A stretch of 64,000 nt of DNA from Misgurnus anguillicaudatus (taxonomy: Eukaryota > Chordata > Actinopteri > Cypriniformes > Cobitidae): positions 21,225,001-21,289,000 of the forward strand of contig NC_073354.2 of NCBI RefSeq assembly GCF_027580225.2, read 5' to 3'. The position numbers and the translations under genes are program-made. Shown piece after piece: positions 1 to 12,323 of this stretch (its first letter is position 1; each line of letters opens with the position of its first letter). Under the pieces are notes generated by a model. That model was not told where the DNA came from and made no database searches. It saw nothing but the letters and a program-made list of their open reading frames with translations.

Positions 1-209
1 GTTCATAAGCCCCATTTAATTCCATAGTAGTCTTTTTTTCTACTATGGAAGTAAATGGAGCTTCTAGTTGCAGTTGGTTTGGTAACAAACATTCCTCAAA
101 ATATCTTCATTTGTGTTCATCAGAACAAAAAAAATGTATACAGGTTTGTAACAACATTAGGATAAAAAAATGAAGCCAATTTTTATTTTTGGGTGAACTA
201 TCCCTTTAA
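1..209. repeat. MITE fragment ending GGGTGAACTATCCCTTTAA
   Basis: The end GGGTGAACTATCCCTTTAA and the internal TCTTCATTTGTGTTCATCAG match a very common fish MITE as I recall it. The left part lies outside the window. A truncated relative (GAATAGTTCACC) is visible near 9462. Confidence 0.65.
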
Positions 210-959
210 GAATGCAGACTTGCAGAAAAGCAGCCAAGGATATTTTCTATACAGTAAGTCATTCATCTTGTAGTATAATACCAACAGGGGTGTTTCTCAT
301 TGCAGGGAGGCACCAAATATAATAAATGACTCGATCCAGTGCCAATCCAGGTTGTTTCGTCCTCCTATGGGATTTTGAATGCAAAATAAAGTTAAGATCT
401 CTTCAATCATCTTCAGACTGAACGCATTTCTTTTTACTTCCTGTGGCCAGAAAACAGTGGAACTCTGAATCAGCCATGCTGAGATCAATAGAGAGGCGGG
501 AGGAGAAAATTACTTCCCTCTCCTGCTAGCACGTAGATTGGCTTTTCACATCTTCATTTGGAGCTGTGCAGTTTGGTTTCAATGTGTGTCAGCATTGGCA
601 GGGTACACAGGCCTCTGATTCCTGTGGATCAATGGCACATTTTAACAGGGGTAATTTCTGTTGGAGAAGGCAGGATGAACTAAATGTATAGTCAAAGGCC
701 ATTGTGGATGTGGTGGCTAGTGGGCAGACTGGGAGAGTTTCAATACGTCTTTGGAATAAAGGGAAAGTTGGCTGGTAAAGCTTTTTAGATTTATGCATCT
801 GGAAGATGTTTTTATCCAATGTGACTTTCACTGCATTCAAGCAGTACATTTTTCTCAATATGTGTGTTTTCTAAGAATAAGCCCACAAACTTTTAACCTG
901 CTACCACAGTGCTCTACCAACAAAGCTACAGGAAGACCTAATGCTGGGTCAGATGTTTC
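210..959. other. No gene or clear repeat seen
   Basis: Short open frames on the minus strand (297-488, 589-858) have no recognisable domain, no splice context and no codon signature. Confidence 0.6.
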
Positions 960-1598
960 TTAAAGGGACATTCCACTTTTTTTGAAAATATGCTCATTTT
1001 CCAGCTCCCCTAGAGTTAAACATTTTGATTTTTACCGTTTTGTAATCCATTCAGCTGATCTCCAGGTCTGATGCTAGCACTTTTAGCATTGCTTAGCAAA
1101 AATGATAGAATCTGATTAGTCCATTATTGCACATAAAAAATAACCAAACAGTTTCCATATTTTTCCTATTTGAAACTTGACTCTTCTGTAGTTACATCGT
1201 GTACGAAGACCGATGGAAAATTAAAGGTTGCAATTTTATGGCAGACATAGCTAGGAACTATTCTCTCATTCTGGCGTAATAATCAAGGATTTTGCTGATG
1301 TAACATGGCTGCAGGAGGCACGTATTACGCACTTGCCGAAAATAGTACCCTGCCATTAAAAGTTACTAAGGGGACTATTTTCGGGCAACATATCGAAACT
1401 CTTTGGTTATTTTTTAGGCGCGATGCTAATGGTCTAATCAGATTCTATGGATTGTGCTAAATGCTAAAAGTGGTAGCGCCAGACCCGGAGATCAGCCGAA
1501 TGGACTCCAAAACGGCAAGAATCAAATGTTCAACTCCAGGGGAGCTGGAAAATGAGCACATTTTCAAAAAAAGTGGATGTCCCTTTATGTCCCTTTAA
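960..1598. repeat. Palindromic MITE, family A (TTAAAGGGACATTCCAC), complete copy
   Basis: The left end is TTAAAGGGACATTCCAC and the right end GTGGATGTCCCTTTA...CCCTTTAA. Arms of about 200 bp are imperfect inverted copies: GCTCATTTTCCAGCTCCCC on the left, GGGGAGCTGGAAAATGAGC on the right. Two more copies lie at 2915-3362 and 21224-22636. Confidence 0.8.
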
Positions 1599-1599
1599 A

Positions 1600-2124
1600 C
1601 CCCTTTCACATATTGCGTTGATCCCATAAAATTGCCAGATTACCTCTTGTGTGAATACATGCCCTGGAATCGATCCTATGATTGTTTCTAGGATAGGGAC
1701 CTAGTAACATTCTCGTAACGCGTTTGTGTGAACTAAAGGGAGGGACAATGCCGTAAGGGGTGTGTTGTAATGAGAACATGAGTGTGGTCTCAACAATATA
1801 GTTATAGTTATAGTTTAGCTCTTTGACACACAACAAATGTCTGCAAACTGGAATGAAGCAGAGATTAGGGAGCTCCTCACTATCTGTGCTGATGCTGTGA
1901 TCATTTGACAGCTTAAAAGAATTGTACTTTTTGAACAAATTGAACAAACTTTAGATGCTGCTAAGTGCAGGATAACAATTTACATGTCTTTACAGGATCT
2001 TGACAGGATGCGTGTGAATGCACCCACAGATCCCAGAAAATCACTGGCAGTGTAAATGAACCTAAATCAAACATTCCCAGGACACATTATGTATTTTTCC
2101 ATAATCTAAGTGTGAACAGGGCTT
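1600..2124. repeat. Possible MITE with CCCTTTCACA / TGTGAACAGGGC ends
   Basis: AAACCCCTTTCACAT at the left is roughly the reverse complement of AAGTGTGAACAGGGCTT at the right. Family not identified. A minus-strand open frame (1606-1947) inside it is not a credible gene. Confidence 0.4.
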
Positions 2125-2914
2125 AATAGTGTGCCATGTCTGAAACCAAAAGAACTGCATCCTGCTACAGAAGCCATTTCCTGGCTGTTTCCATTTATCC
2201 CTTATACTGTAGCTCGGATAGGTTGAATGTGACAAAAGTCACACATTCAGAAAAGTCTGCTGTTGGTCATCTCGGCATGCTACAGCTGGCCTTTCTCCAG
2301 GGGACATTTTTGCAATCCATTTCTCAAATGAATTTACCTCACTTGGTATAGGCGGTACGTAAGTGTTTGAATGCTATTCAGAGCTGTTGTACCCTCTGCT
2401 TTCTTGACAGCAGCCCCTCTGGGACCAGTGTATATACCACCAGCAAAGCATTGAGATGGCAGTGCGTCTGGTGAGAATTCGAAAGACCTGCTGTTAAACA
2501 TAATTTATTGCCATGATAATTAAATTTTAATGTCAGCCCTGCACTAATTGTCCCCAGAGTTTTGGCCGGAGGAATCATTAATGAACAAAAGAGCATCCAA
2601 ATACACACAAGCAAAACATAAGGATTTGACATTCAGAGCTTTTATAGCTTTGATCTCAAAAAGCATTGATGAGCACTCTATTAAAAAAGAATTTCTGTGT
2701 CTCAGAGGCTCTGACCTCAATTTCCGTAAGACGCAACGATAAGTGGGTTAAAGCACAGACTTTCCCAGATCAGCTCAGCTCTGGATAAACCCAAACTAAT
2801 GAAACCCAAAGGATCATTTTCCCCCATAGATTTCCCATTGTGTAAGGTTTTGCTAAATGTAAGATGTTTCTGGTTGAACTCCATACTGTATGCCTTATCC
2901 TGCAGATAGTAGGT
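2125..2914. other. No gene or clear repeat seen
   Basis: Unique-looking AT-rich DNA. The small open frames show no domain. Confidence 0.5.
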
Positions 2915-3362
2915 TTAAGGGACACTCCACTTTTTTTTGAAAATATGCTAATTTTTCAGCTCCCCTAGAGTTTAACATGTTATTTTTACCGTTTTGGAAT
3001 CTATTCAGCTGATCTCCGGGTCTGGCGCTACCACTTTTAGCATAGCTTAGCACAATCCATAGAATCTGATTAGTCCATTAGCATCGCGCCTAAATAAATA
3101 ACCAAAGAGTTTTGATATTTAAAATTATTAAATTATTATTATTTAAAACTTGACTCTTCTGTAGTTACATCGTGTACTGACAGAAAATTAAAAGTTGCGA
3201 TTTTCTAGGCAGATATGGCTAGGAGCTATACTCTCATTCTGGCGTAATAATCAAGGACTTTGCTGCTGTAACATGGCTGCAGGTGGTTCAATGATATTAC
3301 GCAGCACCTGAAAATAGTCCTCTTAGTATCTTTTAATAGCAGGGGACTATTTTTGGGCACTA
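2915..3362. repeat. Family A MITE, right arm missing
   Basis: It begins TTAAGGGACACTCCAC and follows the 960-1598 copy through the left arm and centre (GTAACATGGCTGCAGG), then stops at about 3362 without the right inverted arm. Confidence 0.75.
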
Positions 3363-3534
3363 CATAATCATTGTAATTCTGTACTTCTGTTATATATATT
3401 GTGAAATATTTCTAGACTTTGTGCTTAATTGTGTTGTGTACATATTGTGTATAGCACAGATTCAAAGACTTTTGCAAACGATTTGTGACACTGTGACAGC
3501 CAGCATTTGTGTAAAGCATATATTTAGTCACAGA

Positions 3535-4376
3535 CTGTTTCTCAATTCCAAGACACAAAGAACGGACTTGCGTTCTCGTGGAGACTGGTCTTGCCAGGCG
3601 ACCTTGGAAGAACGAACTCAGAAGGTCGCGAGAACACAGAACGCACTTGTGAGAATTAAGATGTGTGCGATCTTCCTGCTGGTCACCTGACCTCCCCAGA
3701 TTTCAGCGCGCAAGTCTGCACTCGATGCATCCTCGATATCAAGAACTCATCCGGGTATTTTCATGCGTCCTCTGTACTTGCGTTCTTGAGAATTGGAATT
3801 GAACTTCGACTGTTATTGATGACGTACACTGCAAAAAATGATGTGTTAATTTTTTACACATTGTGTTTGTCATACCATTTAATGCGTTATTTCATTTTAA
3901 AATAAATGAAAGGGACAACACAAGTTGTGTTAAAAACAGTGATGGGAGTAACGCGTTACAATTAATTCTGTTACTGTAATTCCACTACTTTTAGAAGTAA
4001 TAAACATGTAACAAAGTTTTTTTTTAAATCAAGTAACGCAGTTACAATTAGTGAAATTTAAATGAGTTGGTTACTCACGTTACTCTATTTTGTGATGAAT
4101 GAACACTTGCAGACAAGACATTTCTGATCTAACATCGCAGGACTGTGGTGAGCGGCACAATAACACAGAAGGTGTGTTAGTATAGGGACGACTCGCGTTA
4201 CTCCCATCACTGTTTTTAACACAACTTGTGTTGTCCCTTTCATTTATTTTAACATGAAATAACGCATTAAATGGCATGACACACACAATGTGTAAAAAAT
4301 TAACACATAATTTTTTGCAGTGTAGAGCGAGGACACAAGGACGCAAGATTGCTGAAGAACGCATATTGAGAAACAG
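3535..4376. repeat. MITE with CTGTTTCTCAATT / AATTGAGAAACAG-type ends, interrupted
   Basis: The left end CTGTTTCTCAATTCC and right end ATATTGAGAAACAG are inverted. The inner part is rich in GCGTTCT/GAACGCA words. It is split by the TA-flanked element at 3827-4322. Confidence 0.65.
3827..4322. mobile_element. TA-flanked palindromic MITE (Tc1/mariner type) nested in another MITE
   Basis: The ends CACTGCAAAAAATGATGTG and ATTTTTTGCAGTG are flanked on both sides by TA (3825-3826, 4323-4324), the Tc1/mariner target duplication. The arms repeat TTAACACAACTTGTG-type and GTGATGGGAGTAACGCG words in inverted order. Confidence 0.75.
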
Positions 4377-6012
4377 CCACAGTCTACTTTGATTTACTGA
4401 TAGAAAATGGGTGCACTTGTTTTTGTTGCAAATAAATATTTTAATGATTATATTGTATTCTTTTGTTTTGTAACCAAGTCTGCTTTGTAAGACGGGTTGA
4501 AGTCAAGAAAATCAAGGACTCATTGACAGACGTTTGGAATACCTATCCTAGTTTTTGTGTTAGGTGGTAAAGATTCCTCACTATAAACTTGGAGTTATTG
4601 CTCTAGACCTCTGTGCCTTACCTGCTACCGTAACATCCTTCTAAAATAAACCACCAGGGCTATAAAAGCAGGCAACAGTTAAGCCACTTTACAGTGGCAG
4701 CATGCAGTGCCTATAAATCTAGCAGCAGTCATTATGTCTCTGAGCCTGCTGCGACTGCATCAAATGAGAGATTTATACTGTGATAATGACAACTTTGGAT
4801 TGGATTTTTTAAATAGTTGACTTTAGCCCACGTAGCTCCACTTTAGAGTCTGACATCATACAGGTGGCCTCATTCATGAGACCCCTATACACTATTGTCA
4901 GAAGGTAGCAATCAAAATGTCTTTTAAAATGTAATTTCATAATGCCATAATAATGTCTTAAACTTTCGTATTTTAGCATTTCTTAGTGATTTTGTTAATT
5001 TTTTGTGTGTGTGTGTGTGTATGTTAATGGCTATGTGAGAATTATGTACATGATAATACATGATTTTAGCCCAGAATATAAACTTTGGTGAGTTTTCATG
5101 AGTCCAAGTGTATGATGGGTATCATTTGGTATCTTTTAGTTTATCTACCTGACAAACATATTTTGATTCCACATCTTGAAATGTACGATTCTCCACAACT
5201 GTAAATCAAGCGTGCAGGGTCAAAGAAAAATGGCAGTGCTGAAGAAACCTAGCAAACCATTATGTGTGTGTCATAATAGATCTCTGTTCTTTTTCATGAT
5301 GATTTAATCAAACATGCATTTAAAAAAATATATTTGTTGTACCTACTTTTAGACTGGTTAAGTCAAGAGAAAAATTCTTAAGGGGGTTTTAATACAAATG
5401 CCCATTTGATGTGATGGTTAAATGGTGTGGTTAAATCACTGAGTGAATAAATGTAGCATTTCTAAAAATTTAGAGTTACCGTAAGTGTTTAGCTACACCA
5501 CTATCTTTTATTCCTCATTCATCTGCAAAGCAGATGTACAAATAAAGTTAGATATTAAAAATTAGATTCGCAAATGTGATAAGTGAGATCTGTTTATAGT
5601 TATGTGAATTTTTTGATAAGAGGATTCCAACATGCTAATGTCCTTGTATGCAGGACAGCTTGGGGGCTAGATGAGATCATTTAGAAACAAAAAACACAAA
5701 ACAAAATGTAATTGACGTTGCATAAATGGATGCAATTTAAAACAACGTTTATTAAATATTAAACACTTTTTTCTAAATTAATCTGCTCCTAACAGAAAGC
5801 CTTTCAAAAGGCTGTTGTCAGCACTGCAAGGGACGTTCAGAGAGAAAATAACAAGGGAGGAAACTACAAGGGCAGTTTCCATCATTCTCATGCCCTGATT
5901 AATTAGTTTGAAGTTATCCATGAAAGTAAGAAACACTGATAAGGCAAGAAACAAATTAAAGCCTATTACAACTCTCTCGCTCATAGCATACAGACTCAAA
6001 TTTTAGATGAGC
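4377..6012. other. No gene or clear repeat seen; short (GT)n at 5008-5022
   Basis: AT-rich DNA with a (GT) tract of about eight units. The minus-strand 73-codon frame at 5778-5999 has a hydrophobic stretch but no family I recognise. Confidence 0.5.
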
Positions 6013-7090
6013 TTAAAGGAAAACACCACCATTTTCAATATTTTATGTTATACCTCAACTTAGACGAATTAAAGCTCAAATAACACACTGTTTCTGGATT
6101 TCTGATATTAATCTGGACTGGAGTACCTATAGAGTTGTATTACATCCTTTATATCTCTGAAGAGTCTTTAGTTTAATCAGATTTATAAAAGAAAGATTGC
6201 TGTACCGAATCTTTTCGATAACGTACGAAAAAATGAAGAAGAAGGAGGAGTTACTACCGCGGGTGGAGCGAGAACGAGTCATGCAACACTATACAACACT
6301 GTTTAACTTATGATTCACTATACATGTTCGTGTCATTTATATAATATGCACGCGCCTATTTCAAACATAAGTCAGAAGTCTTACTAACCGCATGCAACTC
6401 ATGACACACAAGCACATCAAACACACAATCAAAACTCCGCTGCTACCCCGGATAATAAACTATATCCATTGTTTTCATAAGGCTGGCTTTCTTTTCCTTA
6501 CATTCAAAAACACACTTCTTCTTTCGTGCCATTGTTGAGTTTTGAAATTAAACAAAGCTGTCGCGTGATGTGATGTTTGCAAGTTCTAGCGTCCGCTATT
6601 TGACGGGTGGGCGGGGTTTTCCGGGGGAAGTGCCCATAAAAAGAAGTGATGCGTATAGAAACCCCTGAAACGTCAGCTGGACCTGTAATCGAAAAAACTT
6701 TCCGAAACTTGTACGAACCCTGGCGATACTCTGTAACACGCCCAACTGGTCTTTTGACACTTTGCCTACGTTTAGCATGAGGAAACAACTCTTAAACTGT
6801 GTTAATAAGTCAGAATGCATGAAATACCTATCTTTTTTCAATGCGTGCACTTCATCTTTGCACTCCGCGTCGTGAATGTGTTAGCATTTATCCTAGCCCC
6901 ATTCATTCCTTAGGATCCAAACAGGGATGAATTTAGAAGCCATCAAGCATTTCCATGTTTTCCCTATTTAAAGACTGTTACATGAGTAGTTACATGAGCA
7001 AGTGGTGGCACAAAATACAAAACATGGTGATTTTTTTTTTAAGTGGATAAAAAATGAGAACGCCGGAAGTGCAGTAACATCATCACGTCT
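6013..7090. repeat. Palindromic MITE family B (TTAAAGGAAAACACCACC), interrupted and right-truncated
   Basis: It starts TTAAAGGAAAACACCACC. The left arm is broken after CTTAGACGAATTAA at about 6073 and resumes at about 6822 with ATACCTATCTTTTTTCAATG. The continuation (CACTTCATCTTTGC, CCTTAGGATCCAAACAGGG) matches the complete copy at 34135-34778. The right arm is lost after about 7090. Confidence 0.75.
6074..6821 (-). mobile_element. Insertion X, copy 1 (about 750 bp, inserted in family B MITE)
   Basis: Read on the minus strand it starts TTTCATGCATTCTGACTTAT and ends near GTGTGTTATTTGAGC. Its content parallels 10431-11138 plus 11958-12000: both share CATGCATTCTGACTTATTAA, a TTTATAAATCTGATTAAACTAAAG-like block and ACTCTATAGGTACTC. 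It has no transposase frame, so it is non-autonomous. Superfamily unknown. Confidence 0.65.
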
Positions 7091-10000
7091 GACTACTCCC
7101 CCTCCCAAAAATGTTGGTTCAGCTTATAGTAAGTTACCCAGTTACCTAGTTTTGAGTTTATTTAACTTAAAAATATTAGTTGACACAATACATTTTACCC
7201 AACCTTTTTTTAGTTAACTCAAATAATTTTTTTGTTGAGGAAATTCAGCAGTGTACTTTTTTACAGTGTACAGTTTTACAGTTTTTTACTGTGTATGTCC
7301 ATAAGTATGTGATGATGAAAGAAGTGTTGCAGACAGATAATGTTCCCAAATACTTTTGGTACTAATATATTCTACATTTTCCAAAAATGTAGTTCTTGTG
7401 GGCTATAGCTGGTGTATTGCAGGCTAGTGCTTTGTGTTTTATCCAATCAGTAAACACTTGACTGTGTTGTAAATGAAAGGGGTACACTTTGATGATTATA
7501 AAACAGAGCTCTGTCAACACCACGGAAAAGCAGCTGAAGTGGCAGAGGTTGGTTGCACTTGGTGTCTCTACCCTGCCTCTATTCCATGTTATTTTCTGTC
7601 CGCTGTGCACCAGTATCAATATTTGAACGTGATACATCGTTTCCTCCAATTGTGATTTTGTGTAAATACATTCATGCTTTCCCTGTGTGGCATTAGATAG
7701 CTTGTGTAAACATGTTATTTTTGACTCATTGTAGCAGCTTCTATCCTGGGCAGAATTGCTGTAGATAGGCAAATGTATTCATAAGATAATTGGCTCGTCG
7801 CGACTCCCCACCACCGCCACCACGGGTTCAGCAGCAATGTCCATGTAAACAAGTTTATCATATCCTTTTCATACAGATGAACCATCATCACGGTCTTTCA
7901 CTGGCTTTTTCCACTTGAAAACATCAAGGTCGCGGCCATTACAAATCCACTAGCACTCAACTTCTGAAAATGTTACAATCATTGTAAGCGTACAAAACAC
8001 AAGACCCTCAAACTCATCTTATTGTCAGCCCTTGCTTTTACTGCATCTCAGTCAATGCGATACTCCTTTTGTCACACCGTCACCTTCTGACCTCATAGAA
8101 AGTGTTTTTCTATAAATATCCTGACAGCTGTCTGGTGCTTTTAATGAAGAATTGATCAGGTTGGGATTACCTTACAGGGTCTCTTTGGATTCCCACCTGA
8201 GCCATTTTCATAGCTACATTTACCTGTAGAGAATTTATGTGGATCGGTAGAAGCCACTGAAAGGCAACTGCAATATTTATTATACAGAAAGTTCTCTGTG
8301 TTTTCTTTTTTTATATCTGGACTGCTGTCACTGAGTACTGAGTAGAGCCAATAGGCCACCATCATGGACCCGGCTTTCTTTTGTCACCCTAATTTGTCTT
8401 TGAATTGTGGATGTTCTTTTGTAGTTTTTACCAGCTGCCTTTCTTATGAGTTTTTGAAAGAGAAATGTCAAGCGAGATTGATTTGTTACTAGTGGACATG
8501 ACATAAACCTGGTTCCTCTATAGATATATCGAGAAAGCTTTCAAAAACCTCACCACACCATTGGACTTTGCTGTCACATTGGTAATTGACTGTCAATTGC
8601 AAACTCGAATACACCACAGAAGTGTGCGGGGCAGATGACAAATTTGCGCCTCTTAGACCTTGTTACTACAGTCGCCCTTCGTGGCAAAATGTCATGGTTC
8701 AAGTGCTTTGTCTCTTTCTCTCTCTTTCTCTCTCCCTGTATGCTGATATTAATACTTTTCATTTGGTTCAGTCACCTTTGGAAGGTTAATTACTTGGCTG
8801 GATTATAAAGTTGGTAAAGGAGGTGATCTCACCATCTCCCTAAATCAAGAATCGTTCCTGCTTTATCGAGTAATCCTATTAGACCATATTACCGTTTACA
8901 TCACTTATGTTCATGCAATGGTTCACATTTGTATATATTTGTCAGAAAATAAAACAAATCCGTAAAAGCGTAACAAACCAAATCCTACAGATCAACCCAA
9001 TTGGAAGGATTAAAGAAAAATTATACTTTCTCTTCAACGATGTTACTGGAGGGAAAACTAGCGTTGTTAGAAGACGGCCTAACACTGAAGTAGAATGTTA
9101 GAAGTAGTTGTTAAAAATAATGAAATGGAGGATTGAAAGGGCCAAAGATAGATATATCATTACAAGAGGATGGCAAAGAAAGCAAATAGAGAGGCACAGC
9201 CTCATTATAGTGTCTGGGAGACTGCCATACAATTTTGCTTTTGTGAAAAGGACACAGGTGAGAGTCCTTCTTTTAATGACTAGGTTCTGTGATGTTACCT
9301 TTAGACAAGATTTTGGGCCTGGAGAGAGCTAATAGGTTGAGAACAATGACATCGGCTCTCTTCACAGGGTGTTTTTCCTGTTTGAAATAAAATAAACAGT
9401 ACTGTGCAGATATAATAAGCTTTTTAGTTTATTTCTTGACATTTTAAGGACTTAGTTCTATAGGAATAGTTCACCAAAACTTAAAAAATACCCCTTAATT
9501 TATCTTAAGTTGCCATTAAACGTAAAGTAGCGATTGTCTAATAGTTGTGTTTGACACATGAAAACATCTCTGGTTACATATGTAACTATTGTTTCCTGAG
9601 AAGTCTCCCTTGCCATACTTCCTGCGTCCCTGTAATGCCGTCTTTAGCAATATTTCAAATAGCGATAATCTTCCTGTCTCCCGCGTCACCCTGTTTTTGT
9701 CGTTAAGCATCACCATTGGTTGAATTTGATATACACATTCATACACACTTACCCCTGGAGGCGTCCCCAAAGTGTCACTGTAGTGACGCAGCATGAGTTC
9801 CCTCAAAAGGGAACTGTAACAATGTATCTTAAAAGGTAACACGATGTAACCTTACTCTTACTTGAAATGTGTCCCCACATTTAGTCCTTGAATTTGAGGG
9901 TATTAGACCTGGAAAGTCCTTGAAAGGTCCTTGAATTTGAAGTTAACTAGGTGTGGGAAACCTGCTTTTGAAATGAAAAAGGTAGGGCTGGACTCAACTT

Positions 10001-10430
10001 ATTCGAGAATGGATTGGATCGTTTGAAGTTGGGTCATGATGGTAATTGCTAATCGCTGCGATCTCTGCTTACATGCCATACCATATGATTGGAAGTAAAG
10101 AGAGATAATTTCGAGGTGGGGAGGAGATGTGCATTTTTTTTTAAAGATTATGAGGGCGCATGAATTAAAAAAAATGAAGCTCACAGATTGACTTTAATGG
10201 CATCCTGGCATCCATATATGACTTATGATGGATTAATGTCTTTTGAAGCGAAGCAATATGTTTGTGAGAGAAAAGATTCGTATTTTGTGTATATTTAGCA
10301 ATCAATACATATAGATAAAAATGGCGGAACCCAAAACGGCTACAATAAAAGTACACATTTCAGAATAGTTTTTTTTTTTTTAAAGAAGGTATCAATTAGA
10401 TCGGTTTTATGCATTGAAGGTATAATGGTG
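7091..10430. other. Intergenic, no supported gene; fragments of known-looking fish repeats
   Basis: 7790-8090 resembles a dispersed repeat (GTCCATGTAAACAAGTTTATC). 9462-9500 resembles the GGGATAGTTCACC MITE end, and 9870-9960 a CCTTGAAAGGTCCTTGAATT repeat. The longest frame (minus, 7362-7772, 136 codons) has no domain, and a plus-strand frame opposes it. Confidence 0.5.
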
Positions 10431-11189
10431 TTTCATGCATTCTGACTTATTAACACAGTTGACTTGGATTCCCATGCTAGACATTGGCAAAGGTTCAAAG
10501 AACCATTTGGATGTATGACAGAGTTCTGTGCTGAATGCACTTTGTCAGGGTTCATACAAGGTTCTGAAAGTTTTTTTCGACTATTGACATAACGAGTGCT
10601 GGAAGTACAGTGGAAGACCTTCAACCGGCACCAAAGGCACTTTACCCGGAATAGCGCATGAACACACCAACTAAAAGCTGACATGAAGTCACATAACCAA
10701 AGTAGTGTGTTCTTGTTGTTTGTATGAAAACAAAGCTTGTTCAGCATCCCAATAGACCCAACATTATGAGAAAAATGGATGTAGTTTGTTAATCCGGGTT
10801 AGCAGTGGAGTTGTGCATGTGTGTTTCTTTAATGCTGGATTTTGTTGAAATGGGGCAGTCCCAATGAAAAAATAACCGGATCATGAGTCGTAGGCGCTAA
10901 AACTGCATTACATTTCTGTTTTGTTGGTAATCGGGGCATATGTGCATATAATGTAATTGACATGAACATGCGAATCATAAGTTATCCAGAGATAGTAATG
11001 CTTTTTGTGTGTGTTGCTTGCTCATGACTGGCTCTCCCGGCAGTATGCCTCCAGAAGCTCAGCTTTTTTTCAGAAAGTAGTGGTATATAGCTGATATGTC
11101 TTCTATAAATCTGATAAAACTAAAGACTCTTTGGAGATACACTATATTGCCAAAAGTTTTGGGACATCCCTCCAAATCATTGAATTCGG

Positions 11190-11880
11190 GTGTTACAATC
11201 ACTTCCATTGAAAGGAACTTTTAATGCTTCATCATACCAAGACATTTTGGACAATTTCATGCTCCCAACTTTATGTGAACAGTTTGGGGATGGCCCCTTC
11301 CTCTTCCAACATGATTGTGCAACAGTGCACAAAGCAACATCCATAAAGACATGGATGAGTGAGTTTGGTGTGGAGTCCTGACCTCTACTCAATAGAACAG
11401 GGCTATTCAATTAGTTTGTCATGGGGGCCAGTTCATGAAAAGCATCTCAAATGAGTGGCCGGAGATATATCCGTGATGATGACTACATTTTCCTAAATTT
11501 AAACATACTAATGTTATATTTTGAAACTGCATAACAACAACATTAGTGCATTGTTAGATGTCAAAGTAGGCTTTTTCTACATCCAGACATGTGTTCATAT
11601 GTTGTATTTTAAAATTGCATAACAACATAAGTTGGGGGCAGGGTTTGGCCCGCAGGCCACCAATTGAATAGCCCTGCAATAGAACATCTTTGGGATGAAT
11701 TAGAGCGGAAACTACAAGCTAGGGCTTCTCGTCCAAAATCAGTGTCTGACCTTACAAATGTGCCTTTAGAAGAATGGTCAATGTTTCCATAAACACACTC
11801 CTAAACCTTGTAGAAAGTCTTCCAAGAAGAGTTGAAGCTGTTATAGCTGCAAAGGGTGGGCCAACTCCATATTGAACCCT
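11190..11880 (+). pseudogene. Tc1 transposase C-terminal remnant
   Basis: The first part reads LDNFMLPTLCEQFGDGPFLF then QHDCATVHKA, the region around the second catalytic aspartate of Tc1 transposases (GDGPFLFQHDCAPVHKA pattern). After the hAT insertion at 11398-11676 the frame resumes with EHLWDEL-type sequence and runs to GGPTPY-like codons at about 11865. It has stops and an insertion, so it is not functional. Confidence 0.85.
11398..11676. mobile_element. hAT MITE with 8-bp target duplication
   Basis: The ends CAGGGCTATTCAATTAG and CCAATTGAATAGCCCTG are flanked by the direct repeat CAATAGAA (11390-11397 and 11677-11684). CAG-type ends plus an 8-bp duplication are diagnostic of hAT. Its 279 bp have no coding content. 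Confidence 0.92.
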
Positions 11881-12323
11881 ATGGATTAGGAATGGGATGT
11901 CATTCAGGTCCATGTGCATATAAAGGCAAGTGTCCCAAAACTTTTGGCAACATAGTGTGTGAAGGATGCAGTACTACTCTATAAGTACTCAAGATTAAAT
12001 GACCAGTGTGTAGATTTTTAGCAGCATCTAGAGGTGAAACCGTGAATTGCAACCAATGGCTCACCTCTTACTTTCGAAACATATAGAGAAACTACGGGAG
12101 CCGCCATAGGAAAACACGTCGACATCTGAGACAACGTAGTGATGAAACGTGCTTTATAGAGCAGTTGGCCCTTTAAGGCTACTGTAGAAATATTATTACA
12201 AAAAGGTGACTTCCATGTAACATGTGGTGTAGATAAAAACGGCTCATTCTAAGATAACAAAATCAATACAGTTCAATATGTAAGGTCTTTATACACCACT
12301 GATAATATAATTATGTATTAGCC

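Larger units (their letters stand above)
11140..11957 (+). mobile_element. Internally deleted Tc1-like element, interrupted by a hAT MITE
   Basis: The inverted ends are CACTATATTGCCAAAAGTTT and AAACTTTTGGCAACATAGTG. TA precedes the left end; the right flank has decayed to TG. The middle holds the last third of a transposase. Without the nested hAT copy the element was about 530 bp, so most of the gene was already gone. Confidence 0.85.
10431..12000. mobile_element. Insertion X, copy 2, carrying a nested Tc1 relic
   Basis: It starts TTTCATGCATTCTGACTTAT, the same end as copy 1 on the other strand, and tracks it to ...CTAAAGACTCTTTGGAGATA at 11139. The match resumes at 11958 (GAAGGATGCAGTACTACTCT versus AAGGATGTAATACAACTCT) after the Tc1 insertion, showing the Tc1 element is younger than X. 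Confidence 0.7.

Noticed and set aside
7362..7772. 136-codon minus-strand open frame
   Set aside because: No recognisable motif, and an opposing frame covers the same bases.
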